A stretch of DNA of 64,000 bases from Lachnospiraceae bacterium (GCA_021199655.1 JAJQHQ010000059.1:1-64000); one strand, 5' to 3'; shown: positions 17,629 through 28,247, counted from the stretch's first letter. Notes: a model not told the origin generated them from the letters alone. Made by a program: numbers and translations.

Positions 17629-18759
17629 ATGTATAAAGTAATCAAAAGAGACCATCTCGCCAAGCGCGCGGTGTTTGAGACCGTACACGGGACGGTACAG
17701 ACGCCGGTGTTTATGAATGTCGGTACAGTGGCTGCGATCAAGGGTGCAGTGGCAACGACGGACTTGTATGAGATCGGCACACAGATTGAGTTGTCGAACA
17801 CCTACCATCTGCACGTGCGTCCTGGCGACGAAGTGGTAAAAAAGATGGGCGGCCTGCATAAGTTTATGAACTGGGAACGCCCGATTCTGACGGATTCCGG
17901 CGGGTTTCAGGTGTTTTCGCTTGCGAGTATGCGAAAAATAAAAGAGGAAGGTGTCACTTTCCAGTCTCATATTGACGGACGCAGAATCTTTATGGGACCG
18001 GAGGAGAGCATGCAGATCCAGTCCAACTTAGGCTCCACAGTCGCAATGGCGTTTGACGAGTGCCCGTCCAGCGTGGCGGATCGGGGGTACGTGCAGGCAT
18101 CCGTAGACCGCACAGCGCGCTGGCTGGTGCGTTGTAAGGAGGAGATGCAGCGGCTGAATGCGCTGCCCGACACGATCAATCCGCACCAGCTGCTGTTTGG
18201 AATCAATCAGGGAGCAATCTATGAGGATATCCGCATCGAACACGCGAAGCGGATCTCGGAGCTGGATCTGGACGGTTATGCGATCGGAGGGCTTGCGGTC
18301 GGCGAGACTCATGAGGAGATGTATCATATCCTGGATGAAGTGGTGCCGTATCTGCCGCAGGATAAGCCGACTTATCTGATGGGGGTCGGGACACCGGTCA
18401 ATATTCTGGAAGGCGTCGCACGAGGCGTGGACTTTTTTGACTGCGTATATCCCAGCCGGAACGGCCGCCATGGCCATGTATATACGAATGATGGCAAGCT
18501 GAACCTGTATAACGCCAAATACGAACTGGATCAGCGCCCGATCGAAGAAGGATGCGGCTGCCCGGCCTGCCAGCATTACAGCCGCGGCTACATTCGCCAT
18601 CTGCTGAAGGCAAAGGAGATGCTCGGCATGCGTCTCTGTGTGCTGCATAACCTGTATTATTACAACCATCTGATGGAAGAAATCCGGGAAGCCATTGAGC
18701 AGGAGCGGTACGAAGAATACAAAAAAGAGAAGATTGACCGCTATATGCAAAATGAATAA
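17629..18759 (+). CDS. tgt: tRNA-guanine transglycosylase
   Basis: 376 residues, ATG 17629 after GGAGG. It exchanges guanine 34 in GUN-anticodon tRNAs for preQ1 or queuine. Seen in the sequence: LTDSGGFQVFSL with the catalytic Asp, the substrate loop FGINQGAIYEDIR, GLAVGE, the DCVYPSRNGRHG region, and the zinc site CGCPACQHYSRGYIRH with a later His (LHNLYYYNHL). Length is normal for bacterial Tgt (~375). yajC follows after 231 bp, the usual tgt-yajC order in bacteria, so they may be co-transcribed. No queuosine synthesis genes are nearby. Confidence 0.96.
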   Translation: MYKVIKRDHLAKRAVFETVHGTVQTPVFMNVGTVAAIKGAVATTDLYEIGTQIELSNTYHLHVRPGDEVVKKMGGLHKFMNWERPILTDSGGFQVFSLASMRKIKEEGVTFQSHIDGRRIFMGPEESMQIQSNLGSTVAMAFDECPSSVADRGYVQASVDRTARWLVRCKEEMQRLNALPDTINPHQLLFGINQGAIYEDIRIEHAKRISELDLDGYAIGGLAVGETHEEMYHILDEVVPYLPQDKPTYLMGVGTPVNILEGVARGVDFFDCVYPSRNGRHGHVYTNDGKLNLYNAKYELDQRPIEEGCGCPACQHYSRGYIRHLLKAKEMLGMRLCVLHNLYYYNHLMEEIREAIEQERYEEYKKEKIDRYMQNE

Positions 18760-18990
18760 TTGTTCTGGATGTTCTGCATTTTCTTTTTGCTGTTGTTTGG
18801 AACTGTTGTAAAAAAATACTTGATTCAGCGCCAAGGATTGTGTATTATAGTATGCAGTCAAAAGCGGAAGCAGATAATAGCGGAGTCGTGCGAATTAAAA
18901 TCGCTGACGCGATGGATACGGCCTGCATACCATATCCGGAAACGGATGTGGGTTAATGTGCGGAAGCAGAAAATTCAGGAGGCACCTATT

Positions 18991-19317
18991 ATGATGTTAA
19001 ACTTATTAACCGAGACCACCGATACCGCATCGACCGGCAGCAGTATGATCGTGCTTGTCATTTATATTGTGGTGATCGGCGTGGCAATGTACTTTTTCGC
19101 GGTACGTCCGCAGAGAAAAGAGCAGAAGAGAATGCAGGCTCTGATCAACTCCGTGGAGGTCGGCGACACGATCGTTACGACAAGCGGATTCTATGGAGTG
19201 GTCATCGATCTTACGGATGAGGACTGCATCGTGGAATTTGGAAGCAACAAGAACTGCCGGATTCCGATGAAGAAGTCGGCGATCTCAGAAGTCGAGAAAG
19301 CGGGAGAAGCATCGTAA
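18991..19317 (+). CDS. yajC: Sec translocase accessory subunit YajC
   Basis: 108 residues from ATG 18991, chosen because AGGAGG lies 8 nt upstream; the longer frame from 18760 has no support. One N-terminal membrane helix (SMIVLVIYIVVIGVAMYFFA) is followed by the family signature RPQRKEQKRMQALINSVEVG and DTIVTTSGFYGVV. YajC associates with SecDF-YidC at the membrane. It is downstream of tgt as in most bacteria, although secDF is not in the window. The 231 bp between tgt and yajC show no other gene. A hairpin terminator follows. Confidence 0.93.
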   Translation: MMLNLLTETTDTASTGSSMIVLVIYIVVIGVAMYFFAVRPQRKEQKRMQALINSVEVGDTIVTTSGFYGVVIDLTDEDCIVEFGSNKNCRIPMKKSAISEVEKAGEAS

Positions 19318-19349
19318 TCGATTCACAAGGCATGACAATAAGCGCTGTG

Positions 19350-19376
19350 CGCCAGAATTGGCTGCATGGCGTTTTT
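19350..19376 (+). terminator. Intrinsic terminator after yajC
   Basis: Short stem CGCCA/TGGCG with an imperfect loop and a run of five T (19372-19376). Confidence 0.55.
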
Positions 19377-19395
19377 ATCATAGAAAAATCTATGG

Positions 19396-19424
19396 TTGAA
19401 AAAGCAGATAAAATCTACTATTAT
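19396..19424 (+). promoter_or_regulatory. Sigma-A-like promoter for leuB
   Basis: TTGAAA (19396-19401), a 17-bp spacer and TATTAT (19419-19424), only ~30 bp before the leuB start. With such a short leader there is no room for a T-box or leucine attenuator. Confidence 0.6.
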
Positions 19425-19455
19425 ATGTAATGATGCAAAAGACAGGAGGAACATC

Positions 19456-20538
19456 ATGACTTATAAAATAGCGGTGATTCCGGGCGACGGGATCGGTCCG
19501 GAGATCGTAAAGCAGGCGCAGCGAGTGCTGGATGCGGCAGCTGCAAAATATGGATTTGAGTTAGACTATACAGAGCTTCTGATGGGCGGCGCTTCGATTG
19601 ACGTGAACGGTGTACCGCTGACGGAAGAGACGATCGCAGCGGCAAAGGCAAGTGATGCGGTGCTGATGGGCTCGATCGGCGGCGATGCGAAGACGTCTCC
19701 CTGGTATCAGCTTCCTCCGAATCTTCGGCCGGAGGCGGGGCTCCTGGGGATTCGCAAGGCGCTGAACCTGTTCGCGAACCTTCGCCCTGCGTATTTATAT
19801 GATGAACTGAAAGCGGCCTGCCCGCTCTCAGATGAAGTGATCGGCGACGGATTTGATATGATGATCGTGCGGGAACTGACCGGCGGCCTGTATTTTGGCG
19901 AACGCCATACGGAAGTACAGGATGGACTTCGGACGGCGACCGATACGCTTGTATACAATGAAAATGAGATTCGCAGGATTGCGATCAAGGCTTTTGAGAT
20001 TGCCCGCAAGCGCCGGAAACAGGTGTGCAGCGTGGACAAGGCGAATGTACTGGATTCGTCCAGACTCTGGAGAACTGTGGTGGAGGAGGTCGCGAAGGAC
20101 TATCCGGATGTCACGCTTTCCCATATGCTTGTGGACAACTGCGCGATGCAGCTGGTGAAAGATCCGGCACAGTTTGATGTGATCCTTACTGAGAATATGT
20201 TTGGGGACATTCTTTCGGATGAGGCGAGCATGGTGACCGGCTCGATCGGGATGCTTTCCTCCGCTTCCCTGAATGAAACGAAGTTTGGTCTGTATGAGCC
20301 GAGTCATGGTTCCGCTCCGGATATCGCGGGGCAGGGCATTGCGAACCCGATCGCGACAATCCTTTCTGCGGCGATGCTTCTTCGCTATTCGCTGGATCAG
20401 GATGAAGCGGCGGACGCGATTGAGAACGCGGTAAAGCAGGTGTTGAAGGATGGGTATCGCACTGTTGACATTTATAGTGACGATTGCATAAAAGTTGGCA
20501 CGGAGAAGATGGGGGAACTGATCGCGGAGCGTGTATGA
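19456..20538 (+). CDS. leuB: 3-isopropylmalate dehydrogenase
   Basis: 360 residues from ATG 19456 (AGGAGGA upstream). It oxidatively decarboxylates 3-isopropylmalate with NAD+ in leucine synthesis. Seen: [11 protein letters not shown] at the N-terminus, [14 protein letters not shown], the [11 protein letters not shown] substrate loop, the [20 protein letters not shown] region with the catalytic Tyr, [11 protein letters not shown], and [15 protein letters not shown] with metal-binding Asp. Length is typical. leuA, leuC and leuD are not in the window. The gene opens a run leading to ilvD and ilvB, a branched-chain amino acid cluster. Confidence 0.95.
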   Translation: MTYKIAVIPGDGIGPEIVKQAQRVLDAAAAKYGFELDYTELLMGGASIDVNGVPLTEETIAAAKASDAVLMGSIGGDAKTSPWYQLPPNLRPEAGLLGIRKALNLFANLRPAYLYDELKAACPLSDEVIGDGFDMMIVRELTGGLYFGERHTEVQDGLRTATDTLVYNENEIRRIAIKAFEIARKRRKQVCSVDKANVLDSSRLWRTVVEEVAKDYPDVTLSHMLVDNCAMQLVKDPAQFDVILTENMFGDILSDEASMVTGSIGMLSSASLNETKFGLYEPSHGSAPDIAGQGIANPIATILSAAMLLRYSLDQDEAADAIENAVKQVLKDGYRTVDIYSDDCIKVGTEKMGELIAERV

Positions 20539-20564
20539 CGCATAAAAGGCGAATGGGAGAAGTT

Positions 20565-20807
20565 ATGAAAAGTTGTGAGGATACGGATAAGCTGGAAAGG
20601 AAACTTAAGAGGGTGGAGCTGGTTTTGAATTTTGTTTTCATCCTTCTGTTGCTTTTTCTGCTTGATTTGTTCGAGAACCTGTTGTCAATGAATAAATTAT
20701 GGATGCAGCTGATCTTTGTGGCTCTTTATTCCATTATCTGGAGTAGGGCTTCCGGACTGATTATGTCTGCCATCCGGAACAGAATCGAGAATAGGACTGA
20801 AAATTAG
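20565..20807 (+). CDS. Small two-helix membrane protein of unknown function
   Basis: 80 residues from ATG 20565 (GGGAGAAG upstream); an earlier in-frame ATG at 20535 overlaps the leuB stop. It has a charged N-terminus (EDTDKLERKLKRVELV), a first hydrophobic helix (LNFVFILLLLFLLDLF) and a second (LWMQLIFVALYSIIWSRA), and a basic C-terminus. I do not recognise the family. It lies between leuB and ilvD and could belong to the same transcript. Confidence 0.6.
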   Translation: MKSCEDTDKLERKLKRVELVLNFVFILLLLFLLDLFENLLSMNKLWMQLIFVALYSIIWSRASGLIMSAIRNRIENRTEN

Positions 20808-20913
20808 CATTACATGAAGATATAGTTATAAGTTATAATTATATCTGATTTATATAACCGTATCTGGTTTACATAATTGTAGATGAATGAGCAAAGAGAG
20901 GAGATTTGTGAAA

Positions 20914-22587
20914 ATGAGAAGTGACGCGGTAAAAAAGGGCGTACAGCAGGCGCCGCACCGCTCCCTGTTCCACGCGCTGGGACTGTCGGAGGAGGAAATG
21001 AAGCGGCCGCTGGTCGGCATAGTGAATTCGTATAATGAAGTAGTTCCGGGGCATATGAACCTGGATAAGATCACCGAGGCGGTAAAGCTGGGCGTCTCGC
21101 TGGCGGGCGGCGTACCGAGAGAATTCCCGGCGATCGCGGTCTGCGACGGCATCGCGATGGGGCATGTCGGCATGAAGTATTCCCTTGTGACACGTGACCT
21201 GATCGCGGATTCTACTGAATGCATGGCAATGGCGCATCAGTTTGACGCGCTGGTCATGATCCCGAATTGCGATAAGAACGTGCCGGGTCTTCTGATGGCG
21301 GCGGCGCGTCTGAATATTCCAACGATTTTTGTCAGCGGCGGACCGATGATGGCAGGCCATCTGCACGGACGTAAGCGCAGTCTCTCGAGTATGTTTGAGG
21401 CGGTTGGCGCTCATGCCGCTGGAACAATGACGGATGAAGAGGTCGTGGAATACGAAAACAATGTATGTCCGACCTGCGGTTCCTGTTCCGGTATGTATAC
21501 CGCGAACAGCATGAACTGCCTGACCGAGGTGCTCGGCATGGGCTTAAAAGGGAACGGCACGATCCCGGCTGTCTATTCGGACCGTATTATTCTGGCCAAA
21601 CAGGCCGGTATGCAGGTCATGGAGCTTCTGAAGAACAATATCCGTCCGCGCGATATTATGACAGAGAAGGCGTTTATGAATGCCCTGACCGTGGATATGG
21701 CGCTCGGCTGTTCCACGAACAGCATGCTGCACCTGCCGGCAATTGCGCATGAGGCCGGCGTGGAGCTTAATGTGGATATCGCAAACGAGATCAGCGCCCG
21801 CACGCCGAATATCTGTCATCTTGCTCCGGCAGGTCCGACCTATATCGAGGATTTGAATGAGGCAGGCGGCGTCTACGCGGTGATGAATGAGCTGACAAAG
21901 AAGAACCTGCTGAATCTGGACTGCATGACAGTGACCGGAAAGACGGTGGGCGAGAACATAAAGAATTGCGTAAACCGCAATCCGGAGGTCATCCGTCCGC
22001 TGGAGAATCCTTACAGCGAGAACGGCGGTCTTGCCGTATTAAAGGGCAATCTGGCGCCGGAGGGCAGCGTGGTGAAGCGTTCCGCGGTCGCTCCGGAGAT
22101 GATGGTGCATGAAGGTCCGGCCCGTGTCTTTGACTGCGAGGAGGACGCAATCGCCGACATCCTTGGCGGGAAGATCAATCCGGGGGATGTGGTGGTCATT
22201 CGTTATGAGGGACCGAAGGGCGGCCCGGGTATGCGTGAGATGCTGAACCCCACCTCCGCGATCGCGGGTATGGGCTTAGGCTCGTCGGTAGCTTTGATCA
22301 CAGACGGCCGTTTCAGCGGAGCGTCCAGAGGTGCTTCCATCGGACATGTCTGCCCGGAGGCAGCAGTCGGCGGCACGATCGCTCTGGTAGAAGAGGGCGA
22401 TATCATTAAAGTCAATATTCCGGAATGCACGCTGACACTTGATGTCAGCGAGGAAGAGCTTGCGAAGCGCCGCGCTGCATGGCAGCCGAGAGAGCCGAAG
22501 GTCAACACCGGTTATCTGAAACGGTATGCGGCGCTGGTGACGAGCGCGAGCCGCGGAGCAGTGCTGGAAGTGCCGGAAAATGCATAA
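20914..22587 (+). CDS. ilvD: Dihydroxy-acid dehydratase
   Basis: 557 residues from ATG 20914 (AGAGAGGAG ~10 nt upstream; GTG 20908 also possible). It dehydrates 2,3-dihydroxy-isovalerate and -methylvalerate in valine and isoleucine synthesis using an Fe-S cluster. Visible: [20 protein letters not shown], the cluster Cys segments [14 protein letters not shown] and [18 protein letters not shown], and the C-terminal [12 protein letters not shown] and [17 protein letters not shown]. Length is normal. It is 100 bp upstream of ilvB. The Fe-S requirement links it to the suf operon in the same window. Confidence 0.97.
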   Translation: MRSDAVKKGVQQAPHRSLFHALGLSEEEMKRPLVGIVNSYNEVVPGHMNLDKITEAVKLGVSLAGGVPREFPAIAVCDGIAMGHVGMKYSLVTRDLIADSTECMAMAHQFDALVMIPNCDKNVPGLLMAAARLNIPTIFVSGGPMMAGHLHGRKRSLSSMFEAVGAHAAGTMTDEEVVEYENNVCPTCGSCSGMYTANSMNCLTEVLGMGLKGNGTIPAVYSDRIILAKQAGMQVMELLKNNIRPRDIMTEKAFMNALTVDMALGCSTNSMLHLPAIAHEAGVELNVDIANEISARTPNICHLAPAGPTYIEDLNEAGGVYAVMNELTKKNLLNLDCMTVTGKTVGENIKNCVNRNPEVIRPLENPYSENGGLAVLKGNLAPEGSVVKRSAVAPEMMVHEGPARVFDCEEDAIADILGGKINPGDVVVIRYEGPKGGPGMREMLNPTSAIAGMGLGSSVALITDGRFSGASRGASIGHVCPEAAVGGTIALVEEGDIIKVNIPECTLTLDVSEEELAKRRAAWQPREPKVNTGYLKRYAALVTSASRGAVLEVPENA

Positions 22588-22687
22588 TGACTGCCAGATG
22601 GTTTCCCTGTCAGGTTTCGCATGGCAATGATTTTATAAAAAGTATTTTAAATGATAGTATAGACAGAGACAGGAAGGAAAGATACGG

Positions 22688-24367
22688 ATGAAGTTAAATG
22701 GTTCCCAGATTGTGATTGAGTGTCTGAAAGAGCAGGGCGTGGATACGGTCTTTGGCTATCCGGGCGGCACGATCCTCAATGTTTATGATGAATTGTACAA
22801 GCACAGCGACGAGATCACACATATTTTGACGTCGCACGAACAGGGTGCGGCGCACGCGGCGGACGGCTATGCGCGTTCTACGGGAAAGGTAGGTGTCTGC
22901 ATGGCGACCTCCGGTCCGGGCGCGACGAACCTTGTGACCGGTATCGCGACCGCGTATATGGACTCGATCCCGATCGTAGCGATTACGGCCAATGTGGCGG
23001 TGCCGCTGCTTGGCAAGGACAGTTTTCAGGAGATTGACATTGCCGGCATCACAACGCCGATCACCAAACATAATTTTATCGTAAAGGATATTACAAAGCT
23101 GGCGGATACGATCCGCTGGGCATTCCGGATCGCGCAGGAAGGGCGCCCGGGTCCTGTGCTCGTGGATATTCCGAAGGATCTGACGTCGACAGTGACGGAT
23201 TTTGAGCCTCAGGTTCCGGAGAAACCGGAGCGCAGCACGGAATATATCAAAGAGGCAGATCTCGAGGCTGCGGTAAAGCTGATTAATGAGAGCGAGCGCC
23301 CGTTTGTTTTTGTGGGCGGCGGCGCGGTGCGCTCCGACGCGGCGGATGAACTGAAAAAATTCGCCGATATCGTACATGCACCGGTAGCAGATTCCCTGAT
23401 GGGCAAGGGCGCTTACGATGGACGAAGTGAGCTGTACTGCGGCATGCTCGGTATGCATGGCACAAAGACAGCGAACCTCGGCGTGAGCCAGTGTGACCTT
23501 CTGATTACCATCGGATCCCGCTTCAGTGACCGTGTGATCGGAAATGCCGCGACCTTTGCGAAGAACGCAAAGGTGATTCAGATCGATGTCGATCCGGCAG
23601 AGATCAATAAGAATATCCAGGTGGATGTCAGCATCATCGGCGATGTCCGTGAGGTGCTGAAACGTCTGAACGAGCGTGTCGAGGAACACCGGCACGACGA
23701 GTGGGACGACTCCATTAAAGCATTAAAGGAAAAATATCCGCTGAAATACAATGAAGAGGGTCTGACCGGACCGTATGTGATCGAGGAAATTTACCGTCAG
23801 ACCAACGGGGACGCGATCATCGTGACGGATGTCGGACAGCATCAGATGTGGGCGGCACAGTATTACAAATATTCGAGACCGCGCCAGCTGCTGTCTTCCG
23901 GCGGACTCGGTACGATGGGCTATGGCGTCGGTGCGGCGATTGGCGCAAAGGTGGGCAACCCGGATAAAACCATCATCAATATCGGCGGCGATGGCTGCTT
24001 CCGTATGAATATGAATGAAATCGCTACGGCGGCCCGCTACAATATCCCGATCATTGAAGTGGTGATCAACAATCATGTACTCGGTATGGTGCGTCAGTGG
24101 CAGACCCTGTTTTACGAGAAACGCTACTCAGCTACTGTACTGAACGACGGTGTGGATTTTGTAAAGGTGGCGGAGGCGCTGGGCGCTGTCGGTATCCGCG
24201 TGACCAGCAAAGAGGAATTTGCTCCGGCACTGCAGAAGGCGATGAGCCTTGGCCGTCCGGTGGTCATCGACTGCCAGATTGACAGCGATGACAAGGTATT
24301 CCCGATGGTAGCGCCGGGGGCTCCGATCGACACCGCGTTTGACGCGGATGATCTGGCAAAATCGTGA
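22688..24367 (+). CDS. ilvB: Acetolactate synthase, large (catalytic) subunit
   Basis: 559 residues, ATG 22688 with AGGAAGGAA upstream. It is TPP-dependent and makes acetolactate or acetohydroxybutyrate. Visible: the N-terminal [13 protein letters not shown], catalytic Glu in [17 protein letters not shown], the central FAD-type domain, and the TPP-binding [15 protein letters not shown] with [12 protein letters not shown]. All are as in IlvB/AlsS; the biosynthetic form is favoured by the ilvD neighbour. No small regulatory subunit gene (ilvN/ilvH) lies next to it. Confidence 0.95.
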   Translation: MKLNGSQIVIECLKEQGVDTVFGYPGGTILNVYDELYKHSDEITHILTSHEQGAAHAADGYARSTGKVGVCMATSGPGATNLVTGIATAYMDSIPIVAITANVAVPLLGKDSFQEIDIAGITTPITKHNFIVKDITKLADTIRWAFRIAQEGRPGPVLVDIPKDLTSTVTDFEPQVPEKPERSTEYIKEADLEAAVKLINESERPFVFVGGGAVRSDAADELKKFADIVHAPVADSLMGKGAYDGRSELYCGMLGMHGTKTANLGVSQCDLLITIGSRFSDRVIGNAATFAKNAKVIQIDVDPAEINKNIQVDVSIIGDVREVLKRLNERVEEHRHDEWDDSIKALKEKYPLKYNEEGLTGPYVIEEIYRQTNGDAIIVTDVGQHQMWAAQYYKYSRPRQLLSSGGLGTMGYGVGAAIGAKVGNPDKTIINIGGDGCFRMNMNEIATAARYNIPIIEVVINNHVLGMVRQWQTLFYEKRYSATVLNDGVDFVKVAEALGAVGIRVTSKEEFAPALQKAMSLGRPVVIDCQIDSDDKVFPMVAPGAPIDTAFDADDLAKS

Positions 24368-24496
24368 GGAGCGAAAGCATTTGGATTCGCTTCGAAAGAA
24401 ATGACAGACGAGACGAAGCAATTTGAATGACATTTGAATCAGATATCATATATAAACTATGAGATATAAGTGATAAGGACTGTTTTTCGGAGAGCA

Positions 24497-24527
24497 GTGC
24501 CATTTAAGATCGCTTTGCGATGGGCAT
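24497..24527 (+). repeat. Short hairpin element, degenerate copy, in the serC leader
   Basis: GTGCCAT...GCTTTGCGATGGGCAT matches the stem-loop at 28131-28162 in order and spacing (GTGC-AT, an A-rich strand, TTGC/GCAA, ATGG-CAC) with several changes. Located 45-75 bp before serC. Confidence 0.4.
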
Positions 24528-24571
24528 ATCTCAGAAAAATAGCGAGTCCTGAAAGAGGAGGAAATGAAAAA

Positions 24572-25654
24572 ATGAGCAGAGTTTACAATTTTTCGGCAGG
24601 ACCGGCGGTTCTGCCGGAGGAGGTTCTGCAGAAGGTGCAGAATGAGATGATGGATTTCAACGGCTGCGGCATGTCCGTGATGGAGATGAGCCACCGTTCG
24701 AAGGTTTTTGATAACATCATTAATGAAGCGGAGCAGGATCTGCGCGATCTGATGGGGATTCCGGATAACTATAAGGTGCTGTTTATGCAGGGCGGCGCGA
24801 GCCTGCAGTTCGCGATGATCCCGATGAACCTGATGAAAAACCGGGTGGCGGACTATGTGATCACCGGCCAGTGGGCGAAGAAAGCGTGGCAGGAAGCACA
24901 GAAATACGGTACGGCGAACGCGGTGGCCTCAAGTGCGGATAAGACGTTTTCCTATATCCCGGACTGCAGCGATCTGCCGATCGACGACAATGCGGATTAT
25001 GTGTACATCTGCGAGAACAACACGATTTATGGGACAAAGTACAAAAAGCTGCCGAACACAAAGGGCAAGCTTCTGGTATCCGACGTTTCCTCCTGCTTTC
25101 TCTCGGAGCCGGTGAATGTAAGTGATTACGGCATCATTTACGGCGGCGTGCAGAAAAACATCGGTCCGGCCGGCATGGTGATCTCGATTGTCCGCGATGA
25201 TCTGATCACGGATGATGTGATGGAGTTTACGCCGACTATGATGAAGTTCAAGACACACGCCGACGCGGGCTCCCTTTACAATACGCCGAACTGCTGGTGC
25301 ATCTATGTGTGCGGCCAGGTCTTTAAATGGCTGAAGGCAATGGGCGGTCTTTCCGTGATGAAGGAACGCAACGAAAAGAAAGCAGCGGTTCTCTATGATT
25401 TCCTGGATAACAGTAAGATGTTCCACGGCACCGTAGTAAAAGAGGATCGTTCTTTGATGAATGTGCCATTTGTAACGGGTGACAAGGATCTGGATGCGAA
25501 GTTTGTCAAAGAGGCGGAAGCAGCCGGATTTGTGAACCTCAAAGGACACCGCACGGTCGGCGGTATGCGTGCCAGCATCTACAACGCAATGCCGCAGGAG
25601 GGTGTGGAGAAGCTTGTGGAGTTCATGAAGAGCTTTGAACTGGAAAATGCATAA
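24572..25654 (+). CDS. serC: Phosphoserine aminotransferase
   Basis: 360 residues from ATG 24572 (AGGAGGAAATG upstream; the frame from 24470 is not supported). It transaminates 3-phosphohydroxypyruvate with glutamate to form phosphoserine. Seen: the start YNFSAGPAVLPEEVL, MSVMEMSHRSKVF, LFMQGGASLQFAMIPMNL, DVSSCFLSEP and the PLP-Lys segment YGGVQKNIGPAGMVI. Length is as usual. It is 18 bp upstream of serA, forming the serC-serA-DUF1015 operon typical of Clostridia. Confidence 0.97.
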   Translation: MSRVYNFSAGPAVLPEEVLQKVQNEMMDFNGCGMSVMEMSHRSKVFDNIINEAEQDLRDLMGIPDNYKVLFMQGGASLQFAMIPMNLMKNRVADYVITGQWAKKAWQEAQKYGTANAVASSADKTFSYIPDCSDLPIDDNADYVYICENNTIYGTKYKKLPNTKGKLLVSDVSSCFLSEPVNVSDYGIIYGGVQKNIGPAGMVISIVRDDLITDDVMEFTPTMMKFKTHADAGSLYNTPNCWCIYVCGQVFKWLKAMGGLSVMKERNEKKAAVLYDFLDNSKMFHGTVVKEDRSLMNVPFVTGDKDLDAKFVKEAEAAGFVNLKGHRTVGGMRASIYNAMPQEGVEKLVEFMKSFELENA

Positions 25655-25672
25655 TAAAGAGGTTAATGACCA

Positions 25673-26836
25673 ATGTTTCAGTATAAATGTTTAAATCCGA
25701 TCGCGGCGGCAGGGCTTAACCAGCTGTCCGGTCAGTATGTGCAGGTGGAAAATTTAGATGAGGCGGAAGCCGTACTGGTGCGCAGCGCGAACATGCATGA
25801 TATGGAGCTGCCGGATACGCTGCAGGCAATTGCGCGTGCCGGAGCGGGTGTCAACAACATTCCGCTTGACCTCTGCGCACAGAAAGGAATCGTTGTATTT
25901 AACACGCCGGGTGCGAATGCAAACGGTGTAAAAGAGCTTGTGATCGCGGGTATGCTTCTGGCGGCGCGTGACATCGTCGGCGGTGTGAACTGGGTGGATG
26001 CCCAGTCAGAGAATCCGGATGTACAGAAGCAGGCGGAGAAAGAAAAGAAGCGATTTGCGGGTACAGAGCTGCGCGGCAAAAAGCTGGGAATTATCGGTCT
26101 GGGAGCGATCGGCGTTCAGGTGGCGAATGCAGCAACGCATCTGTGCATGGAGGTATATGGATATGATCCGTTTATCTCTGTTGATGCGGCATGGAATCTT
26201 TCGAGGACCATTCATCACGTCACAGATGTCGAGAAGATTTATGAACAGTGCGACTATATCACGATCCATGTGCCGCTGATGGATTCCACCCGCGGCATGA
26301 TCGATCAGGCGGCAATCGCGAAGATGAAGCCGAATACGGTGATCCTGAACTTTGCGAGAGACCTGCTTGTGGATGAAAAAGCGGTAGTTGCGGCTCTGGA
26401 AGATGGACATATTCACCGTTATGTTTCGGATTTCCCGAATCCGGTGACAGTCGGTAAAAAAGGCGTGATCATTACACCGCACCTTGGCGCTTCCACCGCG
26501 GAGGCGGAGGAAAACTGTGCGGTGATGGCGGCTACCGAGCTTCGGAATTTCCTGGAAAACGGCAACATCCGCAATTCCGTGAACTATCCAAACTGTGATA
26601 TGGGTGTGTGTACCCATGTGGCCCGTGTGGCGATCTATCATCGGAATGTGCCGAAGATGATCAGCTGCTTTACGGATGTCCTGGGTGATATGAATATTCA
26701 GAATATGAGTAATACCAGCCGCGGCGATTACGCCTATACACTGGTAGATCTGGACGCACCGGTTTCGGATAAGATCGTCAACGGCCTGAAATCCGTGAAC
26801 GACGTGATCCGGGTACGGGTGGTAAAGAACAGCTGA
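25673..26836 (+). CDS. serA: D-3-phosphoglycerate dehydrogenase with ACT domain
   Basis: 387 residues, ATG 25673. It catalyses the first step of serine synthesis. The NAD-binding motif is LGIIGLGAIGVQVANAA; the catalytic Arg/Glu/His set is carried by NFARDLLVDEKAV and the ITPHLGASTAEAEENCA segment. The C-terminal ~75 residues (from about RVAIYHRNVPKMISCF) are an ACT domain that probably senses serine. It is the short clostridial type, without the intervening ASB domain. It is tightly linked to serC and followed at 21 bp by a DUF1015 gene. Confidence 0.95.
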   Translation: MFQYKCLNPIAAAGLNQLSGQYVQVENLDEAEAVLVRSANMHDMELPDTLQAIARAGAGVNNIPLDLCAQKGIVVFNTPGANANGVKELVIAGMLLAARDIVGGVNWVDAQSENPDVQKQAEKEKKRFAGTELRGKKLGIIGLGAIGVQVANAATHLCMEVYGYDPFISVDAAWNLSRTIHHVTDVEKIYEQCDYITIHVPLMDSTRGMIDQAAIAKMKPNTVILNFARDLLVDEKAVVAALEDGHIHRYVSDFPNPVTVGKKGVIITPHLGASTAEAEENCAVMAATELRNFLENGNIRNSVNYPNCDMGVCTHVARVAIYHRNVPKMISCFTDVLGDMNIQNMSNTSRGDYAYTLVDLDAPVSDKIVNGLKSVNDVIRVRVVKNS

Positions 26837-26857
26837 ACAGTGATGGGAGAACAGGTT

Positions 26858-28099
26858 ATGGCAGAAATCGTTCCATTTTACGGAGTGCTTCCGGCAAAAG
26901 ATGTGGTATCCCGCGTAGCGGCGCTTCCCTATGATGTATATAGCAGGGAGGAGGCGGCCGTGGAAGCGGCAAAGGATTGCCTTTCTTTCTTAAATATCGA
27001 CCGGCCGGAGACACAGTTTGATCCTTCACAGGATATGTATGCGCCGGAGGTTTATGCGAAAGCGGATGAGATGTTGCGCTCGGAGATTGCTGAAGGTGTC
27101 TTTGTACAGGATGAGGAGAAGAATTACTATATTTATGAGCTGACCATGAATGGCCGCAGCCAGACCGGGCTGGTAGCCTGCGCTTCGATTGATGATTATA
27201 TTCATAATGTCATTAAGAAGCATGAAAACACCCGTGCGGACAAGGAAGAAGACCGGGTTCATCATGTGGACAGCTGCAGTGCCCAGACCGGGCCGATCTT
27301 TCTGGCTTATCATCGGGATGAACGGGTGGCCCGTGTGATCGCGGGAGCGAAAAAGCAGACACCGATCTTTGATTTTGTATCAGAGGATGGAATCGGGCAT
27401 CGCGGCTGGCGTGTGGACGACACCGCCGATGTCCTGGAAATCTGCGAGGCTTTCGCTGCGATTGACCGGATCTATATTGCGGACGGCCATCACCGCGCCG
27501 CGTCTGCGGTTCGTGTCGGACTGCAGCGCAGGGCAGAGCATCCGGATTATGACGGAACAGAAGAGTTTAACTATTTTCTTTCCGTACTGTTTCCGGATGA
27601 CGAGCTGCTGATCATGGATTACAACCGCGTGATAAAAGATCTGAATGGTCTGTCAGTCAGTGAATTTCTGGAGCAGGCAGGGAAAGTGTTTGAGCTCACG
27701 CCCCTCAGTGAGAGAAGAAAGCCGGAGCAAAAAGGCTCCATGACGATGTATCTCGACTCGCGGTGGTTTGATTTAAAGGTAAAAGAGCAGTTTTGCACCA
27801 CAGACCCGATTGAGGGTCTGGATGTATCTATCCTGCAGAATCACCTGATCGGACCGATTCTGGACATACAGGATCCAAAACGGAACCGCAGAATTGATTT
27901 TGTCGGCGGAATCCGGGGGCTTCAGGAGCTGGAACATCGTGTGGATGATGAAGGCTGGGCCGTGGCGTTTGCAATGTATCCGACGTCGATCGCGGAGCTT
28001 TTCGCGGTCGCTGACGCAGGACTGTTGATGCCGCCGAAGTCAACCTGGTTTGAGCCGAAGCTGCGCAGCGGACTGTTTCTGCATCTTTTCGAAAGATAG
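26858..28099 (+). CDS. DUF1015 family protein
   Basis: 413 residues from ATG 26858 (GGGAGAACAGG upstream). The family features are clear: N-terminal LPYDVYSREEAA, the HENTRADKEEDRVHH motif, IADGHHRAASA and the late YPTSIAELFAVADAGLLMPPKSTWFEPKL. DUF1015 proteins are often encoded with serA and serC, and the HHR and KHE motifs suggest an enzyme acting on phosphorylated or serine-related metabolites, possibly a serine kinase; biochemical proof for this gene is absent. The tight operon with serCA favours a role in serine metabolism. Confidence 0.9.
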   Translation: MAEIVPFYGVLPAKDVVSRVAALPYDVYSREEAAVEAAKDCLSFLNIDRPETQFDPSQDMYAPEVYAKADEMLRSEIAEGVFVQDEEKNYYIYELTMNGRSQTGLVACASIDDYIHNVIKKHENTRADKEEDRVHHVDSCSAQTGPIFLAYHRDERVARVIAGAKKQTPIFDFVSEDGIGHRGWRVDDTADVLEICEAFAAIDRIYIADGHHRAASAVRVGLQRRAEHPDYDGTEEFNYFLSVLFPDDELLIMDYNRVIKDLNGLSVSEFLEQAGKVFELTPLSERRKPEQKGSMTMYLDSRWFDLKVKEQFCTTDPIEGLDVSILQNHLIGPILDIQDPKRNRRIDFVGGIRGLQELEHRVDDEGWAVAFAMYPTSIAELFAVADAGLLMPPKSTWFEPKLRSGLFLHLFER

Positions 28100-28130
28100 G
28101 AAACGCACGCAGGACATATATCAAGGTGAG

Positions 28131-28224
28131 CCGTGCATGAAAATTGCTTCGCAATGGCACGGTGCCGTCCTCGATTTCCGATGGAAATCGGGACATTGCC
28201 TGCATTCTGCATAAGTTTATGCAG
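28131..28224 (+). promoter_or_regulatory. Structured leader before glgB with recurrent hairpin element
   Basis: Three hairpins occur in series: CCGTGC/GCACGG (28131-28162, apical TTGCTTCGCAA), a strong GTCC-CGATTTCC/GGAAATCG-GAC (28167-28194) and CTGCATAA/TTATGCAG (28207-28224) just before the ribosome binding site. A GCAGGACATAT..CAAGG sequence occurs both before (about 28109) and after (28221) the array, as if the block had been inserted and duplicated its target. The first and third hairpins have equivalents in the sufC leader. Confidence 0.5.
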
Positions 28225-28247
28225 GACATATCAAGGAGGAAATTCTC

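Noticed and set aside
20808-20913. T-box or attenuator before ilvD
   Set aside because: The ~105-bp gap has no specifier stem, T-box core or terminator hairpin that I can see.
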